Shown here piece after piece: positions 19,838-26,075 of a DNA stretch of 36,795 nucleotides. The DNA comes from a virus: positions 1 through 36,795 of the IMG/VR virus record IMGVR_UViG_3300031951_000567. One strand, given 5' to 3'. The notes beneath the pieces are model-generated. The model searched no databases. It saw only the letters and a list, made by a program, of their open reading frames with translations, and was not told the DNA's origin. The position numbers were made by a program, and so were the translations under genes. Position 1 is the stretch's first letter, and each line of letters opens with the position of its first letter.

Positions 19838-20044
19838 ATGAAAACCTTTCAAGAGTTCGTTGCTGAAATGGCCTATAAGGGAATGAGTAAAGAGAAAGAA
19901 AGTAGGATCAAAAAACAAATGACTGCGGCTAAAAAGTCATCGAAGAAAGCATCACAAGAAGGTGATGATGAGGCTGCAGAGAGACACGATCAAAGGCACA
20001 GAGCCCTGCGAGATAGAGTCAAACGCAGCGATCTGCCTTTCTGA
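19838..20044 (+). CDS. Small Lys/Arg/Glu-rich protein, MKTFQEF start (68 aa)
   Basis: Reads MKTFQEFVAEMAYKGMSKEK and continues as a highly charged helix (KQMTAAKKSSKKASQEGDDE, RHDQRHRALRDRVKRSD). MKTFxEF starts are common among late proteins of cyanophages, and a late-type box lies upstream, so I suspect a virion or prohead component. It would then be a late gene embedded in an early-looking region. Confidence 0.65.
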   Translation: MKTFQEFVAEMAYKGMSKEKESRIKKQMTAAKKSSKKASQEGDDEAAERHDQRHRALRDRVKRSDLPF

Positions 20045-20054
20045 TGTAGCAATG

Positions 20055-20126
20055 TGACAGTCTGCGGGCTGTCCACTGATCGTGCCGAAGGGGGCTGTGG
20101 CCCTGTATCTTAGCCATGTTGAGAGG
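20055..20126 (+). promoter_or_regulatory. Recurrent promoter module, copy E
   Basis: GACAG (20056-20060) and CTGTC (20069-20073) inverted repeat, TGCCGA at 20083-20088, 17-bp spacer with an AGGG...CCCT stem, TATCTT at 20106-20111, leader CATGTTGAGAGG. The start codon follows nine bases after the AGAGG. Confidence 0.8.
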
Positions 20127-20134
20127 AATCACTG

Positions 20135-20374
20135 ATGACTGACCGCAAGTTTCACAACATGAGCGTCGAAGATCGTGAGATGTTTGCTTACAATGCAGCT
20201 TACGAGCGTCGTCAACAACAACTCGCTGCAGTTGCTCCTGAGCTGCGTATCAAATACTGCTTCGAGTTTCTGAAAGGTTATGTTGCTGATGGTGATGATC
20301 TGATGTCAGCTCGTTGTTACGATGGCATCGCAAAGTACAGCGACAAACTTGACTGGTCTGAGGCACACTACTGA
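20135..20374 (+). CDS. Hypothetical protein (79 aa)
   Basis: Reads MTDRKFHNMSVEDREMFAYN, then AAYERRQQQLAAVAPELR and a Tyr/Asp-rich end. Helical. It follows module E directly. Its end is the stereotyped TGATCATG junction (stop, two bases, next ATG). Not recognised. Confidence 0.7.
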   Translation: MTDRKFHNMSVEDREMFAYNAAYERRQQQLAAVAPELRIKYCFEFLKGYVADGDDLMSARCYDGIAKYSDKLDWSEAHY

Positions 20375-20376
20375 TC

Positions 20377-20568
20377 ATGCACATTCCTTTTTTCACCAAG
20401 CTTAACATTGGTGTTGATAGTTTCAAGGATGCTCTTTACTGGTGGAATGAGAATGAAATGCCCGCCTTCTGGGTTGAACTGAATAGTGGTTACTATCAGC
20501 TACATCCCCAACAATACGCTGAGGTTATGCTGGGGGAAGGTTATGCTGATGTTGTCTACACTAACTGA
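20377..20568 (+). CDS. Hypothetical aromatic-rich protein (63 aa)
   Basis: Reads MHIPFFTKLNIGVDSFKDAL, then YWWNENEMPAFWVELNSGYY. Loosely similar to the Trp-rich protein at 4935. Function unknown. The start comes from the TGATCATG junction. Confidence 0.65.
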   Translation: MHIPFFTKLNIGVDSFKDALYWWNENEMPAFWVELNSGYYQLHPQQYAEVMLGEGYADVVYTN

Positions 20569-20574
20569 TTCGGA

Positions 20575-20751
20575 ATGACTTACAAAGAACTCCTGCAACA
20601 GCTTCAACAACTCACCGAAGATCAGCTCAACTCTGATGTTGCTATCTATGATGAAGGCACCGATGAGTATTATCAACTCAAAGTTGAGTTGGTATTTACT
20701 ACCGGAGAATGTGATGTTCTTGATCCTGACCATCCTGTAATTCGTTTCTGA
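20575..20751 (+). CDS. Conserved phage hypothetical protein, MTYKELL type (58 aa)
   Basis: Reads MTYKELLQQLQQLTEDQLNS, then DVAIYDEGTDEYYQLKVELV and ends DPDHPVIRF. The opening helix, the D-V-x-x-Y/V strand and the final D-P-x-H-P-V/Y pattern are common to a small family found in cyanophages. Function unknown. CGGA sits upstream, and the stop overlaps the next ATG. Confidence 0.7.
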   Translation: MTYKELLQQLQQLTEDQLNSDVAIYDEGTDEYYQLKVELVFTTGECDVLDPDHPVIRF

Positions 20752-20975
20752 TGATGTACGCAACCCTAGCTGAGTTTTACCGTTATGTTTATGCCTTCTA
20801 TGGTCGTGGTGGTGTGTATCCCATGGGCGCAACTTTAGATGAGATTGAATCAGCAACTAAGATTCTCATTCGTGAGCTCACCGCAACAGATAAAGACTTT
20901 GTGGGTGATAGCATTGATCGTGAGCTTGTGCGGGACATCCTCATTTCAGAATACGGCTTAGAGTTTCCTGACTAA
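20751..20975 (+). CDS. Hypothetical protein (74 aa)
   Basis: Starts ATGATG overlapping the preceding stop. Reads MMYATLAEFYRYVYAFYGRG with GGVYPMGATLDEIESATKI. Helical. Function unknown. Last gene before module F. Confidence 0.65.
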   Translation: MMYATLAEFYRYVYAFYGRGGVYPMGATLDEIESATKILIRELTATDKDFVGDSIDRELVRDILISEYGLEFPD

Positions 20976-20980
20976 GTATG

Positions 20981-21050
20981 TGCCAGTTGGCGGGCTGTCC
21001 ACCAAATCCGCCAAAGGGGCTCAGGGCCCTGTATCTTAGCCATGTTGAGA
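20981..21050 (+). promoter_or_regulatory. Recurrent promoter module, copy F
   Basis: TGCCAG at 20981, CTGTCC at 20995-21000, CGCCAA at 21009-21014, 17 bp, TATCTT at 21032-21037, leader CATGTTGAGA. The first box no longer matches CTGTCC, but TTGGCGG (20987-20993) pairs with CCGCCAA downstream, so a stem is kept in another register, as in copy C. Confidence 0.75.
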
Positions 21051-21062
21051 CAAACAAACGCA

Positions 21063-21341
21063 ATGAGTCAATTCATTTGTATCACTTTCGGTCCTCGCAA
21101 TGATGATCCTGCACAATTCTGGAATGAGCGTACTTTCTGGGATCGTCAATCACAAGCAGAAAAGTGGGGTCTCAAGTCTCTCTCGATTGCAGGAACTTTC
21201 GGTTATGTTGTGATCGAAGATTGTGAAGATTCGTGGGAGATTGTTGATGAGTGCGGAGCACCTGATCATGCTGTGAGTATTTCCTGCGACAGACTTGGCA
21301 CCTATTCTGTTCAACCTGCACCTAAACTCATTCTGATCTGA
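21063..21341 (+). CDS. Hypothetical protein (92 aa)
   Basis: ATG 21063 is in frame with the leader ATG at 21042, giving a possible seven-residue extension, but other modules show the leader ATG is not normally the start. Reads MSQFICITFGPRNDDPAQFW with a beta-rich C-terminus ending APKLILI. Not recognised. Confidence 0.65.
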   Translation: MSQFICITFGPRNDDPAQFWNERTFWDRQSQAEKWGLKSLSIAGTFGYVVIEDCEDSWEIVDECGAPDHAVSISCDRLGTYSVQPAPKLILI

Positions 21342-21499
21342 TGAACAAACAAATGGAAATGATCGACATTCTGCAAGAAGAATGCCGCAAAGATTCTGAA
21401 CTCCTCGATATGATCATTGAGGAATATGTGATGGGGCTAAATGCTTTTGAAGAAGCAAATCTTGAAGATTTTATTGTCAACAACTTCGGAGATCTTTGA
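21341..21499 (+). CDS. Hypothetical acidic helical protein (52 aa)
   Basis: Reads MNKQMEMIDILQEECRKDSE, then LLDMIIEEYVMGLNAFEEAN. It starts on the last A of the previous stop and ends at a TGATCATG junction. Function unknown. Confidence 0.65.
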   Translation: MNKQMEMIDILQEECRKDSELLDMIIEEYVMGLNAFEEANLEDFIVNNFGDL

Positions 21500-21501
21500 T
21501 C

Positions 21502-21771
21502 ATGGCTGCTAACAACACTCTCGCACATCTCCGTGATCGTGTGCAGCGTTTGATTGAACAACAGGGAGAAGATGCTCCTGCTGCTGCATTTATCTTTACC
21601 AATGCAGATGTATTCATTTGGGATGAAGGTGACGGAGATCAAATGCCTGTAGAACGTCAAATTGCTTCCGACATTCTCAATGAGATTGAGGACTATGATC
21701 ACATTTACACTGAGGTATTTGATCTGATCGAAGAAGAACTCAAGGCTCGCAATCTTATCGAAAATGACTGA
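21502..21771 (+). CDS. Conserved cyanophage hypothetical protein (89 aa)
   Basis: ATG 21502 comes from a TGATCATG junction. The in-frame TTG at 21496 is unlikely. Reads MAANNTLAHLRDRVQRLIEQ, then AAAFIFTNADVFIWDEGDGD and a helical acidic end. The I-F-T-x-x-D-V-F/Y strand with a short acidic loop is reminiscent of a family in marine cyanophages. Function unknown. Confidence 0.7.
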   Translation: MAANNTLAHLRDRVQRLIEQQGEDAPAAAFIFTNADVFIWDEGDGDQMPVERQIASDILNEIEDYDHIYTEVFDLIEEELKARNLIEND

Positions 21772-21964
21772 GCACACTGGTTACACTTTCAACCGAGTTA
21801 AGTTCACCAAAGATGAGGAAACTTGTCTCTTACGTTTGCTGTTCCAAGCACGAGATTGTGGGAACTGTAATGTTGATGAAGAATGGCTGCCTTTGTGTAA
21901 TGATCTGATCACAAAGTATTACAACAGCCAGATCAAAGAAGCTCAACCTATCCAAACTCTCTGA
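21764..21964 (+). CDS. Hypothetical protein (66 aa)
   Basis: Reads MTEHTGYTFNRVKFTKDEET, then CLLRLLFQARDCGNCNVDEE. The F-T-x-x-E-x-x-x-L-x-x-x-L/A pattern with paired Cys recalls small phage helical proteins. It could bind a metal through its Cys residues (DCGNC). Function unknown. It overlaps the preceding gene by eight bases. Confidence 0.65.
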   Translation: MTEHTGYTFNRVKFTKDEETCLLRLLFQARDCGNCNVDEEWLPLCNDLITKYYNSQIKEAQPIQTL

Positions 21965-21971
21965 AATTATC

Positions 21972-22127
21972 ATGGTCGTTCACTTCTATGAAGGTCAGTC
22001 TTACTCTTGGGAGTATTCCAACCGCAGCTATGATGATAGCGGATGCTGGGAGGATTATCTGACTGCCGATGAGTATGAAGATGCTCTAGATCGTAAGCGG
22101 TTTGAGCAATCAAATCGAGACTGGTAG
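21972..22127 (+). CDS. Hypothetical protein (51 aa)
   Basis: Reads MVVHFYEGQSYSWEYSNRSY, then DDSGCWEDYLTADEYEDALD. Aromatic and acidic. It ends with TAG at 22125, whose last base is the first base of module G, so the gene and the regulatory element directly abut. Function unknown. Confidence 0.65.
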   Translation: MVVHFYEGQSYSWEYSNRSYDDSGCWEDYLTADEYEDALDRKRFEQSNRDW

Positions 22128-22196
22128 GCCAATTCACTGGCTGCACACTAAAGCTGCCGAGTGCAGCCAGAACCTGTATCTTGGCCATGTTGAGAG
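22127..22196 (+). promoter_or_regulatory. Recurrent promoter module, copy G
   Basis: GGCCAA at 22127, TGCCGA at 22155-22160, 16 bp, TATCTT at 22177-22182, leader GGCCATGTTGAGAGG. The stem is the longest of all copies: CTGGCTGCAC (22137-22146) pairs perfectly with GTGCAGCCAG (22161-22170) across the -35-like box. Confidence 0.75.
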
Positions 22197-22209
22197 GAAT
22201 CGCTCCCCA

Positions 22210-22353
22210 ATGTTTGACGAACTCTGGTCCGAGATTGCTGATGCTCCTGGTGAGATCTTCGACCGTCCGATGACAGCAGAAGAACGAGCTGAGTTTCAGA
22301 GAGTCTGTGAAATGTCTGAAGAAGAGTATTACTATTACATGGAAGCTGCCTGA
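22210..22353 (+). CDS. Hypothetical acidic protein (47 aa)
   Basis: Reads MFDELWSEIADAPGEIFDRP, then MTAEERAEFQRVCEMSEEEY. ATG 22210 is chosen for its place after the GAGAGG leader. The in-frame frame extends through the module to 22102 only by chance. Function unknown. Confidence 0.65.
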   Translation: MFDELWSEIADAPGEIFDRPMTAEERAEFQRVCEMSEEEYYYYMEAA

Positions 22354-22354
22354 A

Positions 22355-22534
22355 ATGATGAACGATCTCCGTCAACGTTGTATGGATCTCGCCGATGAAA
22401 TGTCGGCCGAGATCAATGGCAACCTGTTCTATGTTCCCGACGAAGACATAGAGAACTGCCTCAAAGCTCTGACTGAGGATAACATCCAAGATGTCGCAGC
22501 TGAACTTGCAAACCTAGCTCACTGGTTTAACTGA
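22355..22534 (+). CDS. Hypothetical helical protein (59 aa)
   Basis: Starts ATGATG one base after the previous stop. Reads MMNDLRQRCMDLADEMSAEI, then DIENCLKALTEDNIQDVAAE. Entirely helical and acidic. Ends at a TGATCATG junction. Not recognised. Confidence 0.65.
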   Translation: MMNDLRQRCMDLADEMSAEINGNLFYVPDEDIENCLKALTEDNIQDVAAELANLAHWFN

Positions 22535-22536
22535 TC

Positions 22537-22734
22537 ATGAATCTGAACACTCTTGAATTGCTCATTGCTGACTGCTTTGAGTACATCAATGACAACGATC
22601 CCAAAGCTGGTGCGTATTGGAGCAACCAACTCTTCACCAAGCAAGGTGACATCAAACGTCATATGATTACTGAGATGACGCTTCAGCGGCTAGAGAACAT
22701 CGCTGCTGAACTCTGCGACTATCAGGAAGTCTGA
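22537..22734 (+). CDS. Hypothetical helical protein (65 aa)
   Basis: Reads MNLNTLELLIADCFEYINDN, then TKQGDIKRHMITEMTLQRLE and ends NIAAELCDYQEV. Its D-C-F-E-Y-I opening and A-A-E-L end recall the DELEAL-type helical proteins, but not enough to group it. Function unknown. Confidence 0.65.
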   Translation: MNLNTLELLIADCFEYINDNDPKAGAYWSNQLFTKQGDIKRHMITEMTLQRLENIAAELCDYQEV

Positions 22735-22762
22735 TTAACACAAACACAACACACACAAAACA

Positions 22763-23089
22763 ATGGAACTGACCAAAGCTTTCCCTCCCGCTGACGATCT
22801 GATCATGAAACTGCAAGAGATTGATTACAGCAAACACTTCCACAAATACATGGACATTGTTGAAACTATTGTGGTGTGGATTGCCGCAATCGCTACTATC
22901 ATCTTCGAGAAGCTGCAGACGATGCGATTCAAAACTCCCGACACGATTGCTGACTACTTCTACTTCAACATCAACATGATTGCTGCTCCTGGTGATGAGA
23001 TTGTGGGTCTGAGTGTAGGCAATCGTTACATCGGTTTCTATGGCGACTCTCTGAACTGGGGTGTGCTCGACGAGAACGGCTGCCTTTGA
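22763..23089 (+). CDS. Hypothetical protein with one hydrophobic segment (108 aa)
   Basis: Residues ~33-50 (IVETIVVWIAAIATIIFEKL) form one likely membrane helix. Before it is an amphipathic helix (DDLIMKLQEIDYSKHFHKYM) and after it a beta-rich domain (DEIVGLSVGNRYIGFYGDSL). The A/C-only leader (acacaaacacaacacacac) is unusual and unstructured. Followed by a strong terminator. Function unknown. Confidence 0.7.
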   Translation: MELTKAFPPADDLIMKLQEIDYSKHFHKYMDIVETIVVWIAAIATIIFEKLQTMRFKTPDTIADYFYFNINMIAAPGDEIVGLSVGNRYIGFYGDSLNWGVLDENGCL

Positions 23090-23100
23090 TTTGAGCGAAC

Positions 23101-23160
23101 AATTAAATTGATTTAATTCTGGCTGCATGGAGTGATCCAACCTACCATGCAGCCAGTTTT
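23101..23160 (+). terminator. Rho-independent terminator with AT palindrome in front
   Basis: CTGGCTGCATG (23119-23129) pairs perfectly over 11 bp with CATGCAGCCAG (23146-23156), followed by TTTT. Immediately upstream AATTAAAT-TG-ATTTAATT (23101-23118) is a perfect AT palindrome. This ends the cassette begun at module G. Confidence 0.85.
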
Positions 23161-23265
23161 AACGCTTTTTCCGGTTTCTGCCGTAGTGGTGGCCATGAGT
23201 CTCACCGCTTGCGACTTGAGACTGGCTGGGGGCTGGGTCAGATCCTACCAAACCTGGCCGGTGTG
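23161..23265 (+). other. Noncoding stretch with stem-loop
   Basis: No gene is visible between the terminator and module H. AGTCTCA (from about 23198) can pair with TGAGACT (about 23217), with flanking GCC/GGC extending the stem. The segment is GC-richer than its surroundings. Its role is unknown. Confidence 0.4.
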
Positions 23266-23329
23266 TGACAATCGGGTGGCTGTCCACTGATCCCGCCGAG
23301 AGGGCCCGTTAGGCCCTATATTGGCCACA
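23266..23329 (+). promoter_or_regulatory. Recurrent promoter module, copy H (leaderless variant)
   Basis: TGACAA at 23266 with GACA...TGTC symmetry, CGCCGA at 23294-23299, 17 bp, TATATT at 23317-23322, then GGCCAC and ATG. The hairpin AGGGCC (23301-23306) / GGCCCT (23312-23317) fills the spacer. The ATG starts six bases after the hexamer. Confidence 0.75.
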
Positions 23330-23694
23330 TGAGGGAGAGGGAACGACCTCCCCCCACCAAACCATTCTCCGCTCAAACCATGCGTAAGATCGAAACTCTG
23401 ATGAACCAGGCCATCCAGAAAGAAATCGACTGGAAGCTGGACAACACTGAAGTAATCAGCTGCTCCAACGTTTCTGATGTCTACCTGCATGGCAACCTGA
23501 TTGCTCGTATCGGTGAAACTTGGATGGAACTGTTTGACGGTGGCTGGCAGACTGCTACCACCAAGTCCCGTCTGAATGCTATTCTCTCTGCACACGGCTG
23601 CCCTGGTGAGCGTGTCTTCCAACAGAAAGGCCAGTGGTTCATCACCATCAACGGAGCTAAGGTTCCTTTCTTCTCGGGTATGCGTCTGAACTGA
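23329..23694 (+). CDS. Conserved cyanophage hypothetical protein (121 aa)
   Basis: The core is DVYLHGNLIARIGETWMELF followed by GGWQTATTKSRLNAILSAHG, a pattern I recall from cyanophage genomes and other phage proteins of unknown role. It probably folds as a small beta-sandwich. ATG 23329 comes six bases after TATATT of module H, implying a leaderless message. ATG 23380 (MRKIETLMNQ) is the alternative if the Pro-rich first 17 residues are not translated. Confidence 0.7.
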   Translation: MRERERPPPTKPFSAQTMRKIETLMNQAIQKEIDWKLDNTEVISCSNVSDVYLHGNLIARIGETWMELFDGGWQTATTKSRLNAILSAHGCPGERVFQQKGQWFITINGAKVPFFSGMRLN

Positions 23695-23735
23695 TGGCTA
23701 GAACCAAAACGCTAACATTCAAGTCACCAAACAAA

Positions 23736-23852
23736 ATGAAAACAATTGGCCTGATCTTTGTGATAGCGTTTCTGATCTTTCCATCAGTTCGCTACACCAC
23801 TGGGAGCATTCTGCACTCCACTGGTGACTTCATTCAATCCACAGCTGATTGA
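23736..23852 (+). CDS. Tiny membrane protein (38 aa)
   Basis: Reads MKTIGLIFVIAFLIFPSVRY, then TTGSILHSTGDFIQSTAD. The first ~17 residues are a transmembrane helix. The R-Y-x-T-G-x-x-L-H-S-x-G-D-F-I tail looks conserved. An in-frame ATG at 23694, overlapping the preceding stop, would add 14 residues (MARTKTLTFKSPNK). I cannot decide between the two from the sequence. Confidence 0.6.
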   Translation: MKTIGLIFVIAFLIFPSVRYTTGSILHSTGDFIQSTAD

Positions 23853-23857
23853 TTACG

Positions 23858-24019
23858 ATGAAGCACACCAACACAGTTCGCATCATTGACCGCCTCGGCT
23901 TGTTCCCTGAAACTAGAGGAAAAGCCCGCTACATCTCGGTCAAAACTTATGCTCATGCAATGGAGATTGTCGATGAGCAAAACAAACTTGGCAACACAGC
24001 CACACTGATTAACTGGTAA
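23858..24019 (+). CDS. Hypothetical protein (53 aa)
   Basis: Reads MKHTNTVRIIDRLGLFPETR, then GKARYISVKTYAHAMEIVDE. Basic with an alpha/beta pattern. Not recognised. Short gaps on both sides, same strand as everything else. Confidence 0.6.
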   Translation: MKHTNTVRIIDRLGLFPETRGKARYISVKTYAHAMEIVDEQNKLGNTATLINW

Positions 24020-24025
24020 CAAATT

Positions 24026-24193
24026 ATGGCTAAAGATTCTACAATGGTTGAAACTGAATACTACGAGCTTCCGCTTGATTTTTATCTGAAGTGTGAGTTC
24101 ATTGCTGCTCAATTAGAGGTCACAGTTGATTACCTTCTGGAGGAGTTTTACGATGATGGTGAACTCATTGTGCCAAACTTTGTGCAGGAATGA
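24026..24193 (+). CDS. Hypothetical acidic protein (55 aa)
   Basis: Reads MAKDSTMVETEYYELPLDFY, then LKCEFIAAQLEVTVDYLLEE. Resembles small helical proteins with an L-P-x-D-F/Y-Y-L-x-x-E-F/L pattern seen in cyanophages. Function unknown. Last gene before module I. Confidence 0.65.
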   Translation: MAKDSTMVETEYYELPLDFYLKCEFIAAQLEVTVDYLLEEFYDDGELIVPNFVQE

Positions 24194-24202
24194 GCAACAA
24201 TA

Positions 24203-24272
24203 GGACAGTCTGATGGCTGTCCACTAAATACGCCGCACCCAGCCAGAACTGGTATCTTAGCCATGTTGAGAG
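24203..24272 (+). promoter_or_regulatory. Recurrent promoter module, copy I
   Basis: GGACAG (24203-24208) pairs with CTGTCC (24217-24222), CGCCGC at 24231-24236, 16 bp, TATCTT at 24253-24258, leader CATGTTGAGAG. TGGCTG in the first stem could alternatively pair with CAGCCA in the spacer. Confidence 0.8.
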
Positions 24273-24289
24273 ATTCAACCGAACCCCAA

Positions 24290-24421
24290 ATGTTCACAAT
24301 CACCTATCAAGTTCCCTACAACAACTGTGAGTGGCGGACTCAAAGCTTCAAGACTCTCGCTGAAGCAGAGTCGATGATAGCTTTCTACCGCTCCTGTGGT
24401 TCACCTGCTAAACTTGTCTGA
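24290..24421 (+). CDS. Hypothetical protein (43 aa)
   Basis: Reads MFTITYQVPYNNCEWRTQSF, then KTLAEAESMIAFYRSCGSPA. Strand-strand-helix-strand layout, like several other 43-60 aa products here with an A-E/A-x-A-x-x-x-I helix. ATG 24290 lies in frame with the leader ATG. Ends at TGATCATG. Confidence 0.65.
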   Translation: MFTITYQVPYNNCEWRTQSFKTLAEAESMIAFYRSCGSPAKLV

Positions 24422-24423
24422 TC

Positions 24424-24660
24424 ATGAAAACTTTAACTCTTCAAGTTACAGACGTTGAGTTTGATTTTGATGATGAAGATTTTACGATTGAAGAGCAACT
24501 AGAAGTTATCAGCTCTGTCGTTGGTAACACCTTTGAGGTTGAAGTTGATGATGACGATGATGATGAAGCCATCGCACATTGTCTAGTTGAAGAGGTGACA
24601 GATGCCACTGGTTGGTGTGTCTTCTCTCTTAATTTTGTTCACATTCTTAACACTCACTGA
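24424..24660 (+). CDS. Highly acidic hypothetical protein (78 aa)
   Basis: Reads MKTLTLQVTDVEFDFDDEDF, then EVISSVVGNTFEVEVDDDDD and a hydrophobic end. It contains a run of six Asp. The fold looks beta-alpha-beta. Strong acidity raises a DNA-mimic or metal-binding possibility, but nothing specific supports it. Similar small acidic phage proteins exist. Confidence 0.65.
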   Translation: MKTLTLQVTDVEFDFDDEDFTIEEQLEVISSVVGNTFEVEVDDDDDDEAIAHCLVEEVTDATGWCVFSLNFVHILNTH

Positions 24661-24661
24661 C

Positions 24662-24808
24662 ATGCGAATCGCTCTTCTGATTGCTACTCTTGCTCTTGGG
24701 CTGAAGACTGGTCTTGCTGCTCATGCGACTGTGAATGCTTATCAAGAAGCACAAGCCGAACGGATGTGCCAGATTGATCCAAGCTACTGCGGACTGAAGC
24801 AAAAATAG
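24662..24808 (+). CDS. Small secreted or membrane-attached protein (48 aa)
   Basis: ATG 24662 is chosen. The frame extends back to 24602 only over the preceding gene. Residues 1-20 (MRIALLIATLALGLKTGLAA) look like a signal peptide or signal anchor. The rest, with two Cys (ERMCQIDPSYCGLKQK), could form a disulphide outside the membrane. Its stop abuts module J. Confidence 0.65.
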   Translation: MRIALLIATLALGLKTGLAAHATVNAYQEAQAERMCQIDPSYCGLKQK

Positions 24809-24873
24809 GACAGTTGGATGGCTGTCCACTCAATCCGCCGAACCGACCCGTTTGGCCCTATATTGGCCACATG
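24808..24873 (+). promoter_or_regulatory. Recurrent promoter module, copy J (leaderless variant)
   Basis: GGACAG (24808-24813) and GCTGTCC (24821-24827) inverted repeat, CGCCGA at 24836-24841, 17 bp, TATATT at 24859-24864, GGCCAC, then ATG 24871. It overlaps the stop codon of the gene before it. Confidence 0.8.
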
Positions 24874-25197
24874 AAGAACGAAACCGCTCAAATGTCACTT
24901 TTCTCCCAAGGCTGGAAAGCTGAAGTCTACTTCGGTAGCGAGTTGACTGCTCATCATATGAACACCCGTTCGGTGTATCGTTTCAAGGAGAATGCCAATG
25001 TGAGCATCACTCACTCCGGAAAGTATGCTGAGAATGGAACTGTGGATGTGTTCGCAGTTTCTATTCGTGAGGAGATCAATCCTCGTCACTCTGTGACACA
25101 AACTGTTGAGACTTTTGATAACTGGTTGGACGCATACTACTGCGGTGTTCAGTGTGTCAACAATCTGAACAGCGACATTCTCGCTGCTCAATGCTGA
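24871..25197 (+). CDS. Hypothetical protein (108 aa)
   Basis: Starts at the ATG of module J (MKNETAQMSLFSQGWKAEVY), six bases after TATATT, with no Shine-Dalgarno sequence, so probably leaderless. The in-frame extension to 24814 would run through the promoter and is rejected. Beta-rich centre (RSVYRFKENANVSITHSGKY) with a C-terminal helix carrying three Cys. Not recognised. Confidence 0.7.
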   Translation: MKNETAQMSLFSQGWKAEVYFGSELTAHHMNTRSVYRFKENANVSITHSGKYAENGTVDVFAVSIREEINPRHSVTQTVETFDNWLDAYYCGVQCVNNLNSDILAAQC

Positions 25198-25214
25198 TCG
25201 GTTAGGGTTAGGTG

Positions 25215-25284
25215 GGACAGTCATCTGGCTGTCCACCAAATCCGCCGAGACCAGCCACCTGATGTATTCTAGCCATGTTGAGAG
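25215..25284 (+). promoter_or_regulatory. Recurrent promoter module, copy K
   Basis: GGACAG (25215-25220) and CTGTCC (25229-25234) inverted repeat, CGCCGA at 25243-25248, 16 bp, TATTCT at 25265-25270, leader AGCCATGTTGAGAGG. Confidence 0.8.
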
Positions 25285-25297
25285 GAATCCGAACCGA

Positions 25298-25474
25298 ATG
25301 AAAGTCTACGCTGTGATCGCTGGAATTGATTACGAAGGCGAAGTGTTTGATACTCTGCGCCTGTTCGATTGCAAGTCTGCCGCAGAAGCATATGAGGCAG
25401 AACTTGATGCAAACTATGATTATACCCTGATGGAAGCCCGTGAGGTGATCATGGAATCTGCAATCGCTGCTTGA
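25298..25474 (+). CDS. Hypothetical protein (58 aa)
   Basis: Reads MKVYAVIAGIDYEGEVFDTL, then FDCKSAAEAYEAELDANYDY. A strand-strand-helix protein of the V-x-x-G-I/E-x-Y-E-G-E type common in phages, with no known function. ATG 25298 follows GAGAGG of module K. The leader ATG at 25275 is out of frame and meets a TGA that overlaps this start, while a longer in-frame extension from ATG 25262 would run through the promoter and is rejected. Ends at TGATCATG. Confidence 0.7.
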   Translation: MKVYAVIAGIDYEGEVFDTLRLFDCKSAAEAYEAELDANYDYTLMEAREVIMESAIAA

Positions 25475-25476
25475 TC

Positions 25477-25638
25477 ATGAAAAACTATCGAGTTCGTGTT
25501 GAGACTTATGATGGCTGTGTCACGATTTGGTATGAGAAATCCAAGGCCAAATCCGCAGACAAATTGATTCTCAATCGTGTCTACAATCAGCTCTGTGGGC
25601 TGAATGTCAAAGAAATCGAAGTTACTCCTTCCGTCTGA
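25477..25638 (+). CDS. Hypothetical protein (53 aa)
   Basis: Reads MKNYRVRVETYDGCVTIWYE, then KSKAKSADKLILNRVYNQLC and a final KEIEVTPSV strand. Same strand-helix-strand topology as its neighbours. Function unknown. Confidence 0.65.
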   Translation: MKNYRVRVETYDGCVTIWYEKSKAKSADKLILNRVYNQLCGLNVKEIEVTPSV

Positions 25639-25665
25639 ACTTTTCACACTAATTAACACAAACTC

Positions 25666-25839
25666 ATGAATCGCCAAGAACTTCAAGATCAGCTCATTCA
25701 GACAATCCTCGATGGTATGGATCTGAAATGTTTGCTTCAAATGTGTTACGATGTGATGGATGAGAATTATGATAAGTATTCGGATGAAGAATTGATTACT
25801 GAATGTGAAGAATACTATCCCGAACTTCTAGAGGGCTGA
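25666..25839 (+). CDS. Conserved small phage protein (57 aa)
   Basis: Reads MNRQELQDQLIQTILDGMDL, then QMCYDVMDENYDKYSDEELI and ends YYPELLEG. The Y-x-x-Y-S-D-E-E-L-x-x-E-x-x-x-Y-Y-P-E-L-L-E end is a signature of a small family I recall in cyanophages and some cyanobacterial contigs. Function unknown. The AC-rich leader has no strong Shine-Dalgarno sequence. Confidence 0.75.
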   Translation: MNRQELQDQLIQTILDGMDLKCLLQMCYDVMDENYDKYSDEELITECEEYYPELLEG

Positions 25840-25910
25840 TTCGCCATTCGCAAATAGAGAATGAGATGCGCTCTAAAGACACTCAAACTCACCAACACCA
25901 ACACACTCAA

Positions 25911-26036
25911 ATGATCGCAACTCGTAAAGACTTCTTCATCGCTGTGCTTGATCAGTTTGCTACTAATGGTAACGAACTTCTGCAACTTCTGGATGACATT
26001 GTGAACGGCGAATGTGAATGCTATCTTGAAGACTGA
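25911..26036 (+). CDS. Hypothetical protein (41 aa)
   Basis: Reads MIATRKDFFIAVLDQFATNG, then NELLQLLDDIVNGECECYLE. Helical. A 71-base gap with an AC-rich leader precedes it. Function unknown, supported mainly by the clean frame and strand. Confidence 0.55.
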   Translation: MIATRKDFFIAVLDQFATNGNELLQLLDDIVNGECECYLED

Positions 26037-26075
26037 TTAACTGTTCATTTCTTACACTTTTTCTTCTTTTCTCTC

